Positions 33,794-41,332 of a stretch of 64,000 nucleotides of DNA are shown piece after piece. How positions within the stretch are numbered: position 1 is the stretch's first letter; every line of letters starts with the position of its first letter. The notes under the pieces are model-generated. The model made no database searches. It had not been told where the DNA came from and saw only the letters and a program-made list of their open reading frames with translations. The stretch is taken from assembly GCF_001264245.1 (NCBI RefSeq), contig NZ_CP011339.1:1116001-1180000 (forward strand). Reading direction: 5' to 3'. The DNA is from Microcystis panniformis FACHB-1757 (GTDB taxonomy: Bacteria; Cyanobacteriota; Cyanobacteriia; Cyanobacteriales; Microcystaceae). The translations under genes were made by a program, and so were the position numbers.

Positions 33794-34498
33794 TTAAACC
33801 GCCAAAAATCGCTGAATGACTTCTTGACTTAATTCGCTTGTGAAACCGGAAGCAACAATTCCCCCTTTCTGCATGGCGTAATATCGATCAGCTTGGCGGA
33901 CAAAATGCAGGTGTTGTTCTACTAATAAAACGGCGATTCCTTTGCTGGCAACAATACGCCGCACAGCTGCTTCAATTTCGAGAATAATTGACGGTTGAAT
34001 TCCCTCCGTGGGTTCATCTAAAATCAATACTTTTGGTTCCCCCACTAAGGCGCGAGCGATGGCTAATTGCTGTTGTTGTCCCCCGCTTAAATCCCCTCCC
34101 ATCCGCGATAACATGGTTTTTAAATCGGGAAATAAATCAAAGATTTCTTCGGGAATTGTGGCATTTTTTCTTTTTGTGGGTAAAGCTTCCAAACCGAGAA
34201 TTAAATTCTCTTTTACCGTTAAACGGGGAATAATATCCCTACCCTGCGGCACATAACCCAGTCCTAATCTGGCTCTTTGATCTGAGGTTTTATTAATCAG
34301 GTTTTGTTGCTCATAATTAATTGTTCCCGCTCGCGGTTTTAAGATACCCATCAAGGTTTTTAATAGGGTAGTTTTACCCACGCCATTACGTCCGATTAAA
34401 CAGACCATTTCTCCCGCATTAATGTTAAGATCAACATCTCTTAAAATATGACTTTCTCCGTAGTAAACATTGAGATCAGATATGTGTAACATTGTCAA
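33794..34498 (-). CDS. urtE: Urea ABC transporter ATP-binding subunit UrtE
   Basis: One of the two ATPases that energise urea uptake by the UrtABCDE transporter. The 234-residue protein has Walker A GRNGVGKTTLLKTLMG (about residues 37-52), the ABC signature LSGGQQQQLAIARAL (about 137-151) and Walker B VLILDEPTEGIQPSII with the switch His in LLVEQHLHF. It begins MLHISDLNVYYGESHILRDV, as in UrtE and LivF-type proteins. It is last in the urtA-B-C-D-E order on the minus strand and lies 32 bp after urtD. NtcA promoter at 39204 should control it. Confidence 0.94.
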   Translation of the reverse strand: MTMLHISDLNVYYGESHILRDVDLNINAGEMVCLIGRNGVGKTTLLKTLMGILKPRAGTINYEQQNLINKTSDQRARLGLGYVPQGRDIIPRLTVKENLILGLEALPTKRKNATIPEEIFDLFPDLKTMLSRMGGDLSGGQQQQLAIARALVGEPKVLILDEPTEGIQPSIILEIEAAVRRIVASKGIAVLLVEQHLHFVRQADRYYAMQKGGIVASGFTSELSQEVIQRFLAV

Positions 34499-34530
34499 CC
34501 CTTTTTAACTAATTTTAATCGTTTGATTCT

Positions 34531-35277
34531 TTATTCTTCCGAGGAACCTAGATAAACTTCAATAACTTTCGGATCATTTTGAATTTGCTCCATATTCCCC
34601 TCACAGAGAACGGTTCCTTGGTGTAAAACCGTGACTTTACGGGCAATTTGCCGGACAAATTCCATATCGTGTTCAATGACAATAATTGAATGACTTTCCG
34701 CTAGATTTAATAACAAATTACCCACGTTTTCCGTTTCCTCATCGGTTAATCCTGCTACGGGTTCATCTACTAGCAGTAAATCTGGTGACTGGGCCACTAA
34801 TTGACCAATTTCTAAGCGTTGTTTTTCGCCGTGGGAAAGTAAAGAAGCGGATAAATCAGCTTTAGCAGTTAACCCGATAATTTCCAATAAACCAATAACT
34901 TTTCTGCTATCTTCTAGCGGAGGACGACCGAAAAGAGTTGAGAAAACATTTTTATTACGGTTGCTAACTAAATCGAGATTTTCTCGGACAGTTAGATTTA
35001 AATATACCCTAGGAGTTTGGAATTTGCGACCAATACCTAAACGAGCGATCGCAAATTCGGGAATTTTGCGGAGATCTCGACCTTTAAATAATACCCGTCC
35101 GATGGTGGGTTGCACTTTCCCCGTAATCACATCTAAAAAAGTGGTTTTTCCCGCACCATTGGGACCGATAATCACCCGCAATTCTCCCGTATCCATACTG
35201 AAATTAAGATTATTGAGAGCTTTAAAACCCCCAAAACTAACGGTAAGATTCTCGATTTCTAAGATTTTTCCAGTCAT
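34531..35277 (-). CDS. urtD: Urea ABC transporter ATP-binding subunit UrtD
   Basis: LivG-type ATPase of the urea transporter. From the ATG at 35277 the product is 248 residues (MTGKILEIENLTVSFGGFKA). A frame starting at 35340 is longer, but its first 21 residues translate repeat DNA. Walker A is GPNGAGKTTFLDVITGK, the ABC signature LSHGEKQRLEIGQLVAQ, and Walker B LLLVDEPVAGLTDEETE, with the switch histidine in IVIEHDMEFVRQIA. A dispersed repeat (35308-35372) separates it from urtC, which is unusual within this operon. Confidence 0.94.
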   Translation of the reverse strand: MTGKILEIENLTVSFGGFKALNNLNFSMDTGELRVIIGPNGAGKTTFLDVITGKVQPTIGRVLFKGRDLRKIPEFAIARLGIGRKFQTPRVYLNLTVRENLDLVSNRNKNVFSTLFGRPPLEDSRKVIGLLEIIGLTAKADLSASLLSHGEKQRLEIGQLVAQSPDLLLVDEPVAGLTDEETENVGNLLLNLAESHSIIVIEHDMEFVRQIARKVTVLHQGTVLCEGNMEQIQNDPKVIEVYLGSSEE

Positions 35278-35307
35278 AATTTCTAAGAGGGAATAGGGAA
35301 GTATTTT

Positions 35308-35372
35308 CAGTGAACAGTAATCAGTGAACTGAAAACTCACATCTGATAACTGATAACTGATAACTGATAGCT
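35308..35372. repeat. CAGTTATCAGTT-type repeat between urtC and urtD
   Basis: CAGTGAACAGTAATCAGTGA followed by ACTGAAAACTCACATCTGAT and three ACTGATA units. It is the inverse of 32274-32330 and sits inside the urt operon. Confidence 0.85.
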
Positions 35373-35376
35373 AAGA

Positions 35377-36531
35377 TCACTTATGCTCTAATTCTTCTTT
35401 TTCCAGTTGCACTTCCGGAGCTTCCTCAATACTAGGATAGGTAATTAAAGTTTTGCGGAAACCAAAATGAGTCAGCAAACGTTTAATTCCACCGAGAAGA
35501 CCATCGGGAAGCACTGTCACCACAATTAGGAATAGGGCCCCTTGGAAAAATACCCAGACTTCCGGAAATTGTTCGCTTAAAAAAGTTTGGGCTAGGCGTA
35601 CTAATAAAGTACCGACAACTGCCCCCACAAGAGTAGCACGTCCCCCCACAGCCACCCAAATCACCATTTCAATGGAAAAAGCCACATCCATAGAGTTAGG
35701 GGTGATAATTCCCGTTTGCACGGTATAAAGGGCGCCTGCAACACCAGCAATCGCCCCAGAAATGCCAAAAACTAACACCTTAAACCAAGTAGGATCATAA
35801 CCGGAAAAACGGACACGCACCTCATCATCGCGAATGGCGACTAATAAGCGCCCAAATCTGCCCGTAGTTAACCAACGACAGAGGAGATAAATAGCCAGTA
35901 AACAGACAATTGTGAGTAAATAAAAGGCCACTTGAACGGCATCGGAACCCACCAGCAAACCGAAAATTGTTTGGGTATCGGTTTTTAAGCCATTAGTGCC
36001 GTTAATTAACTTTTGTTGACCGTTAAAAAAGTTAAAAAATACCAGTAAAGCCGCTTGGGTCAAAATCGAGAAATAAACCCCTTTAATGCGGTTGCGGAAG
36101 ATTAAATAACCCAATAATCCCGCCACGATCGCTGGTACGATAATTAGGGCTAGAATTGTCAAAGGTAGGGAATAAAAAGGTTGCCAAATAAAAGGTAATT
36201 CTGTCACCCCGTAGAGAGTAAAAAATTCGGGCATTTGTCCGGGGGGTAACTGAAGATTTAGGTACATGGCCAAAGCGTAACCACCGAGGGCAAAAAATAT
36301 GCCATGACCAAGACTTAATAAACCCGTATAACCCCAGATTAAATCTATCCCCAAAGCGACAATAGCGAAGGAAAGAAATCGCCCCAATAAACGCAAGCGG
36401 AAGGCCGACAAAGCTAAGGGCAGCAACACCGCAAAGATGACCACTAAACTAACAATAACAGCGATTTCCGTGATTAACTTTTTCTTTTCCCGTTGTCGGG
36501 ATTCGTTTCTAGTGATGGTTTCGGTAATCAT
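35377..36531 (-). CDS. urtC: Urea ABC transporter permease UrtC
   Basis: The 384-residue inner-membrane permease (LivM type) has about ten hydrophobic helices. LGIDLIWGYTGLLSLGHGIF near residues 60-80 is the conserved LivM-family segment. The middle region (FRNRIKGVYFSILTQAALLV) and GVAGALYTVQTGIITPNSMD follow the same family pattern. It pairs with UrtB to form the translocation channel. Its start lies 3 bp after the urtB stop, indicating co-translation. The C-terminus is charged (EEAPEVQLEKEELEHK). Confidence 0.94.
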   Translation of the reverse strand: MITETITRNESRQREKKKLITEIAVIVSLVVIFAVLLPLALSAFRLRLLGRFLSFAIVALGIDLIWGYTGLLSLGHGIFFALGGYALAMYLNLQLPPGQMPEFFTLYGVTELPFIWQPFYSLPLTILALIIVPAIVAGLLGYLIFRNRIKGVYFSILTQAALLVFFNFFNGQQKLINGTNGLKTDTQTIFGLLVGSDAVQVAFYLLTIVCLLAIYLLCRWLTTGRFGRLLVAIRDDEVRVRFSGYDPTWFKVLVFGISGAIAGVAGALYTVQTGIITPNSMDVAFSIEMVIWVAVGGRATLVGAVVGTLLVRLAQTFLSEQFPEVWVFFQGALFLIVVTVLPDGLLGGIKRLLTHFGFRKTLITYPSIEEAPEVQLEKEELEHK

Positions 36532-36534
36532 AAT

Positions 36535-37695
36535 CTATAACTCAGCAGTACGTCCTTTAGGAGGAAAAATTCCCGCAGGTTTGAATTGCAAGAAAGCAAT
36601 AATTAAAGCAAAAATCATCACTTTTGCCATGCTAGTGGTGGAGAAAAAGGTGAAGAAATCCGTTAGGGGTTTTAGTGCTTCTACGGAACCAAAAATCAGA
36701 GCAAAAGTTCCCGAACCAATTAAATAATTAGCCACACCGATGGCCATGGCCGCAATAATAGTTCCTAGTAGATTACCCACTCCTCCCACGACCACTACCA
36801 TAAAGGTATCAACGATATAATTTTGTCCCACATTTGGACCGACGGAACCCAAGAAACTAATCGCACAACCAGCAACTCCAGCTAATCCCGAACCGAGGGC
36901 AAAAGTCAAAGCATCCACTTGATTGGTGGGAATGCCTAAACAGGCACTCATCTGGCGATTTTGGGTGACGGCACGAATGCGTAAACCCCAAGAAGATTTA
37001 TTCAAAAACCAATAGGTTCCTAACAAACAAAGGGCAGTTAAAATGATAATAAATATACGGGTGTAGGGCATTTGAAAACCCAGTAAAGGTAAACCTCCCC
37101 GTAACCAAACAGGAGCGGTGACATCGACGTTTCTGGCACTAAACCAGGGTTTAGCAAGAACGGAATTAAAAGATAAAAGATAGCCTAATAATCCAGCGAT
37201 AGCTAGGGATAAAGGGAGGGTGATACCGATAGCTAAACTGCGAATTCTCTCCCAATCTAGGCGACGACTTAACACCTTCATTGCCCCAAAAAATAAGAGA
37301 CAGAAAACTATTAAACTAATTACTAATAAGCCGTTGACACTTCTGACAAATTGCTGCAGAATTAAGCTGACTCCCCAAGTGGCCAGCAGCGTTTCTAGGG
37401 GTCTGCCGTAGAGGAACCTAATCACCCCCCTTTCTAATAATAATCCCGCCAATCCCGACACTAAAAAAGCGATCGGTAGGGCGAATAAAACATAAGTATC
37501 AAAGAAGGGAGAACCGAAACCCTTAAAGACATTTTGCACCACAAAAGTACTGTAGGCCCCTAACATCATTAACTCACCGTGAGCGAGATTAATCACCCCC
37601 ATCAGTCCAAAGACAATCGCTAGTCCTAAAGCTGCCAGCAATAGCACAGAACCGATGCTAATACCATTAAACAATCCTTCTAATAATGCTGACAC
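36535..37695 (-). CDS. urtB: Urea ABC transporter permease UrtB
   Basis: The 386-residue LivH-type permease begins LLEGLFNGISIGSVLLLAAL with GLAIVFGLMGVINLAHGELM at about residues 23-42, the hallmark of LivH/UrtB proteins. VWLRGGLPLLGFQMPYTRIF occurs in the long middle segment typical of UrtB, which is longer than LivH. About nine to ten helices. It follows urtA after a 94-bp gap containing no repeat, and precedes urtC by 3 bp. The NtcA promoter upstream of urtA is expected to drive it. Confidence 0.95.
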   Translation of the reverse strand: MSALLEGLFNGISIGSVLLLAALGLAIVFGLMGVINLAHGELMMLGAYSTFVVQNVFKGFGSPFFDTYVLFALPIAFLVSGLAGLLLERGVIRFLYGRPLETLLATWGVSLILQQFVRSVNGLLVISLIVFCLLFFGAMKVLSRRLDWERIRSLAIGITLPLSLAIAGLLGYLLSFNSVLAKPWFSARNVDVTAPVWLRGGLPLLGFQMPYTRIFIIILTALCLLGTYWFLNKSSWGLRIRAVTQNRQMSACLGIPTNQVDALTFALGSGLAGVAGCAISFLGSVGPNVGQNYIVDTFMVVVVGGVGNLLGTIIAAMAIGVANYLIGSGTFALIFGSVEALKPLTDFFTFFSTTSMAKVMIFALIIAFLQFKPAGIFPPKGRTAEL

Positions 37696-37789
37696 TTTTC
37701 CTTATTCCCGTGCATTTTTAAGGTTTAAAAAGAGGGGTGAACAGCAATGCCCACCTCACTCTCGTTACTGTCTGGAAAAATTCCTAAAA

Positions 37790-39106
37790 CTAGGATTTTT
37801 CCATTTTGAACTTACCGCCCTTGGCCGGATCCGTCCAGTCACAGGCAAAGCCCTTAGTTTCGGGGACAAATTGGTTCCAAGGTTGCGGATCCACCACCCC
37901 CGGAGTTGACCAAACGATGTCAAATAGACCATCATCTCTCACCTGACCAATGCGGACGGTTTTGGAGATATGATGATTGGGGAACATTTGCACCGGTCCT
38001 TCGGGAGCATCGAATTTTTGTCCGATGGCGGCGGCGCGAACTTTGTCCAGATCATCGGCGGTTCCCGCTTGTTCCACCGCTTGCTTCCAGAGATAGACCA
38101 TAATATAGGCCGCTTCCATCGGATCATTGGTCACGCGATCCTCACCATATTTAGCTCGAAAAGCCGCAACAAATTTCTTGTTAGCGGGGGTATCTACGGT
38201 TTGGAAATAGTTCCAACAAGCGTATTGACCGAGGAGATATTCCTTACCAATCTGTTTAACTTCTTCCTCAGCAACACTCACCGACATGACCGGATATTTA
38301 TCGGGAGTTAAACCGGCCGCTTGCAGTTGTTTAAAGAAAGCCACGTTACTGTCACCGTTGAGGGTGTTGAAAATAACGCCGCCATCGGGTAAAGCTTGCT
38401 TAATTTTGGTAATAATCGGGGTAACTTCCGTGTTACCTAGGGGTAGATAGTCTTCGCCTACGGTTTCGCCACCTTTCGCCTTTAACTGCTCTTTAATGAT
38501 CGTGTTGGCAGTGCGGGGGAAAACGTAGTCGGAACCGACAAGGAAGAATTTTTTCCCTTTGTTTTCCAGCAACCAAGTCACTGCCGGCTCGATCTGTTGG
38601 TTGGGGGCAGCGCCAGTGTAGAAGATATTTCTAGAACACTCTTGACCCTCGTACTGGACGGGATACCAGAGCATATGGTTTCTGGATTCAAACACGGGCA
38701 AAACCGCCTGACGACTGGCGGAAGTCCAACAACCGAAGACGGTCAAAACTTTGTCCTGATCGATCAGTTTGGTGGCTTTTTCGGTAAAAGTTGGCCAATC
38801 GGAAGCGCCATCTTCCACCACTGCCTCGATCTGTTTACCAAGAACACCACCGGCGGCATTGATTTCCTCGATCGCCAGTTTTTCCGCATCAACTACGCTG
38901 GTTTCACTGATGGCCATGGTGCCACTGAGGGAGTGCAGAATACCCACCTTAATCGTCTCTCCAGAAGCCGGGGCGGGACTAGCAGCTGGGCTAGGACTAG
39001 CCGTGGGGGTTTGGTTTTGATTGCCACCGCAAGCTTTTAACAGAATACTGGTTCCCAAAGCGGCAGAACCGTACAGGAGAAATTTACGTCGTCCTAAATT
39101 TGACAT
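37790..39106 (-). CDS. urtA: Urea ABC transporter substrate-binding lipoprotein UrtA
   Basis: The 438-residue precursor captures urea in the periplasm. The N-terminus combines a twin-arginine motif (GRRKFLLYGS) with a lipobox (ILLKACGG), so export through Tat and lipidation of Cys are likely. A Pro/Ala/Ser-rich linker follows (TASPSPAASPAPASG). The mature domain (TIKVGILHSLSGTMAISETS, VVDAEKLAIEEINAAGGVLG, DYVFPRTANTIIKEQLKAKG) matches the UrtA branch of LivK-type binding proteins. Its upstream region has the NtcA boxes at 39232-39245 and 39262-39275. No urease genes are near. Confidence 0.96.
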   Translation of the reverse strand: MSNLGRRKFLLYGSAALGTSILLKACGGNQNQTPTASPSPAASPAPASGETIKVGILHSLSGTMAISETSVVDAEKLAIEEINAAGGVLGKQIEAVVEDGASDWPTFTEKATKLIDQDKVLTVFGCWTSASRQAVLPVFESRNHMLWYPVQYEGQECSRNIFYTGAAPNQQIEPAVTWLLENKGKKFFLVGSDYVFPRTANTIIKEQLKAKGGETVGEDYLPLGNTEVTPIITKIKQALPDGGVIFNTLNGDSNVAFFKQLQAAGLTPDKYPVMSVSVAEEEVKQIGKEYLLGQYACWNYFQTVDTPANKKFVAAFRAKYGEDRVTNDPMEAAYIMVYLWKQAVEQAGTADDLDKVRAAAIGQKFDAPEGPVQMFPNHHISKTVRIGQVRDDGLFDIVWSTPGVVDPQPWNQFVPETKGFACDWTDPAKGGKFKMEKS

Positions 39107-39203
39107 GATGATCTTGAACTAACCTCGCTGACAATATTAGCTACTTCACACGGATGTTTTTGCTGAGGAGATTTTCGGGAATCTTTCTACGAATATCTGT
39201 GTG

Positions 39204-39245
39204 ATATTACGGCTAGGTTAGCAGATTTTTTGTAATTTTCGCTAC
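39204..39245 (-). promoter_or_regulatory. NtcA-activated promoter of the urt operon
   Basis: GTAATTTTCGCTAC (39232-39245) is a perfect GTA-N8-TAC NtcA site. On the minus strand it is followed, after exactly 22 nt, by the -10 box TAATAT (39209-39204), the canonical class II NtcA arrangement. Transcription would start around 39197, some 90 nt before the urtA ATG (39106). NtcA with 2-oxoglutarate activates nitrogen-assimilation genes in cyanobacteria. Confidence 0.9.
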
Positions 39246-39261
39246 TTTTTAGATTTTTTTT

Positions 39262-39275
39262 GTAATTTTTGCTAC
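39262..39275 (-). promoter_or_regulatory. Second NtcA box
   Basis: GTAATTTTTGCTAC is a second perfect GTA-N8-TAC site, 30 bp upstream of the first. The segment is a direct repeat (TTTTTTTGTAATTTTTGCTA versus the first copy), so a duplicated operator or cooperative binding is possible. The rest of 39276-39470 is repeat DNA with CCCCACTTCCCC-like sequence. Confidence 0.8.
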
Positions 39276-39470
39276 TTTTTTCCCAAAAATTAATGATTTT
39301 TCTGGAATTTACCTAAGTTTTTTAGCTATCAGGAGTCGGGAGACAGGAGGCAGGAGATAGGGTGATAGGGTTTTGGGGTGATAGGGTGATGAGAAAGCTT
39401 TCCCACTTCCCCACCTCCCCACACCCCAAACCCTGCCCCCAGGAAAAGCTTTTTGCCGCAAACCCAATGA

Positions 39471-39746
39471 TCAATCCGAATCTGGCCAAAGCAGCCGGAC
39501 AGCAAGCAGCGCAAAACCAATGGCCGCTATCGCTTTTAAGATCTTAGCGGGGAATAACTGCGCCATACTGCCGCCCGCAAGGACTCCTAAGAAACTGGTG
39601 CAGATTAAGGCGGTAATTGAGCCAAAAAAGACAGCTTTAGGTGATTTGGAACTGCCACCGAGAGCGATCGCTACTAATTGACTTTTATCGCCGATTTCTG
39701 CCAAAAAAACCGTGATAAATGTCAGTCCGAATAATTGCCAATTCAT
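39471..39746 (-). CDS. GDT1/TMEM165 family protein, half-size
   Basis: The 91-residue membrane protein carries one signature EIGDKS (LAEIGDKSQLVAIALGG) in the first helix and two further helices (AVFFGSITALICTSFLGVLA and ILKAIAAIGFALLAVRLLW). Full-length GDT1 proteins have two such halves and act as Mn2+/Ca2+:H+ exchangers, exporting Mn in Synechocystis (Mnx). This half protein is adjacent to a second half-size homologue (39867-40286), so the two probably form a hetero-oligomer. Metal specificity is family-based inference. Confidence 0.9.
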   Translation of the reverse strand: MNWQLFGLTFITVFLAEIGDKSQLVAIALGGSSKSPKAVFFGSITALICTSFLGVLAGGSMAQLFPAKILKAIAAIGFALLAVRLLWPDSD

Positions 39747-39778
39747 AAATTCTAGGGAGGTGGGAAGCTTTTTTCAGT

Positions 39779-39862
39779 CAACAGTAAACAGTGAACTGCT
39801 CACTGATAACTGCTCACTGATAACTGATAACTGATAACTGATCACTGATCACTGATAACTGA
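39779..39862. repeat. CAGTTATCAGTT-type repeat between the GDT1 genes
   Basis: AACAGTAAACAGTGAACTGC and six ACTGATAACTG-type units, ending GATCACTGATAACTGATTGC just before the stop of the second GDT1 gene (39867). Confidence 0.85.
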
Positions 39863-39866
39863 TTGC

Positions 39867-40286
39867 TTAGAGAATATCGCCGATCAGTAAACCAGTGATC
39901 AAAAGGAGAAGGATAGCGACACCGATATCTAAGGTTTTGGGGGAAAGACGACGAGCAATCCAATAACCGATCAGGACACCGAGGAGACTGGTAGCGATTA
40001 AAGCGCTGGCTGCCCCGGCAAAAACCACCCAGGGGGATTGGGATTCGGCGCTGATGAGAAGGGTGGCTAATTGGGTTTTATCGCCGATTTCAGCCAAAAA
40101 TACGGTTAGGAAGGTGGAACTAAACACCGTCCAAAAACTCCAAGAAGGTGGATGCTCTTGGGTTTTATCGCCGATTTCAGCCAAAAATACGGTTAGGAAG
40201 GTGGAACTAAACACCGTCCAAAAACTCCAAGAAGGTGGATGCTCAGGCTTTTTCTCGGTTGAGGCGATCGATTTGCTATCACTCAT
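39867..40286 (-). CDS. GDT1/TMEM165 family protein with a 29-residue internal tandem duplication
   Basis: The 139-residue product has the signature EIGDKTQ twice: WSFWTVFSSTFLTVFLAEIG-DKTQ, then the same 29 residues again, followed by LATLLISAESQSPWVVFAGA and two more helices (ALIATSLLGVLIGYWIA, DIGVAILLLLITGLLIG). The duplication is exact at DNA level (87 bp, 40071-40157 and 40158-40244) and in frame. Without it the protein would be about 110 residues, the normal half-size. The extra copy adds a hydrophobic helix and a second metal-binding motif, which could reverse topology. Partner: 39471-39746. Confidence 0.88.
   Translation of the reverse strand: MSDSKSIASTEKKPEHPPSWSFWTVFSSTFLTVFLAEIGDKTQEHPPSWSFWTVFSSTFLTVFLAEIGDKTQLATLLISAESQSPWVVFAGAASALIATSLLGVLIGYWIARRLSPKTLDIGVAILLLLITGLLIGDIL
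40071..40244. repeat. 87-bp perfect tandem duplication inside a GDT1 gene
   Basis: Units 40071-40157 and 40158-40244 appear identical base for base (both start TTGGGTTTTATCGCCGATTT and end GGAAGGTGG...GATGCTC). No sequence decay implies a recent event. Confidence 0.92.
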
Positions 40287-40304
40287 CGGCTAATTTAACA
40301 ATAT

Positions 40305-40463
40305 CGGGTTATAATTAAATTTAAAATGGATTTTAGGTTTGATCCCCCTTAGTCCCCCCTTGATAAGGGGGGTGCCGATCCCCCCTGCCCCCCTTGATAA
40401 GGGGGGTGCCGGTCTCCCCTTAATAAAGGGGGCATCTGATAATTTTTAACGCTTACCTACTTA
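40305..40463. mobile_element. TAAGTAG-type MITE, left end degenerate
   Basis: The right end reads TTTTTAACGCTTACCTACTTA, as in 33603-33775. Core has CCCCCCTTGATAAGGGGGGT twice and a third variant unit. Left end (GGGTTATAATTAAATT) lacks a clear TAAGTAG. 40464-40665 is the VWA gene upstream region without a gene. Confidence 0.8.
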
Positions 40464-40665
40464 ACAGTATCAGGTTAAGAAATAATTTTCATACTTTTTT
40501 CATTTTAGCCCGACTGGTTTTCTGGCGATAGTTTCTGCTGTTGATTACGCTGTCTCCTTCCCCCAATAGTTAAAAAACCCTAGTCGATCGAGGAAGAGTT
40601 TCCATCCTAGAGTTTAATAATCATTAGACTAGGACGAGCGCAAATCGCTTGGAGGTATAGCCCCT

Positions 40666-41286
40666 ATGACCAGTGAAAGTGTTGTACAGGACAGAGATTA
40701 TACTCTGATTATTGACAAAAGTGGCAGTATGTCCACTGCTGATAAACCCAGCGAGAAAACCCGTTGGCAAATTGCCCAAGAATCCACCCTCGCCTTGGCT
40801 AGAAAGTGCGAGGAAATTGATCCAGACGGCATCACTATCTATCTTTTCTCTGGACGTTTCCGACGCTATGATAATGTTACTTCCGATAAGGTGACACAAA
40901 TTTATCAAGAAAATGAACCCATGGGGAGGACAGACCTAGCAGCTGTGCTGCAAGATGCCCTTGATAATTATTTTCAGCGCAAAACTGCCGGCAAAACTAA
41001 ACCCAACGGAGAAACTATTCTGGTGATTACCGACGGAGAACCAGATGATCGCAAAGCGGTGATGCGTCAAATTATCGAAGCTTCTCGAAAACTCGATAGC
41101 GATCAAGAATTAGCCATTTCTCTGATTCAAGTAGGCCATGATCGACAAGCGACCGAATTTCTTAAAGCTTTAGACGATCAGCTAGAATCGGCGGGGGCCA
41201 AATTCGATATCGTTGACACAATTACTATCGATGATATGGAAGATATGACCCTAGCGGAAGTTCTTCTCAACGCCATTACCGATTAA
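40666..41286 (+). CDS. VWA-domain protein
   Basis: The 206-residue protein is essentially one von Willebrand A domain. The MIDAS motif DKSGSMS is at residues 17-23 (LIIDKSGSMSTADKPSEK), the Thr in PMGRTDLAAVLQ at about 88-92 and the Asp in VITDGEPDD at about 122-127. All five metal-coordinating positions look intact. Such single-domain VWA proteins often work with AAA ATPases or in tellurite-resistance-type complexes. No partner gene is adjacent. Soluble, no signal peptide. Ribosome site GGAGG precedes the ATG. Confidence 0.9.
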   Translation: MTSESVVQDRDYTLIIDKSGSMSTADKPSEKTRWQIAQESTLALARKCEEIDPDGITIYLFSGRFRRYDNVTSDKVTQIYQENEPMGRTDLAAVLQDALDNYFQRKTAGKTKPNGETILVITDGEPDDRKAVMRQIIEASRKLDSDQELAISLIQVGHDRQATEFLKALDDQLESAGAKFDIVDTITIDDMEDMTLAEVLLNAITD

Positions 41287-41295
41287 TTTCTAGCC

Positions 41296-41322
41296 AGTAG
41301 GGGTGATATCTCCACCCCTACT
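41296..41322. terminator. Hairpin between convergent VWA and glgA genes
   Basis: AGTAGGGGTG (41296-41305) pairs with CACCCCTACT (41313-41322) with a 7-base loop. It lies 10 bp after the VWA stop and 11 bp before the glgA stop (41333), so it could end both transcripts. The T tract is weak. Confidence 0.65.
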
Positions 41323-41332
41323 TAATCAGGAT

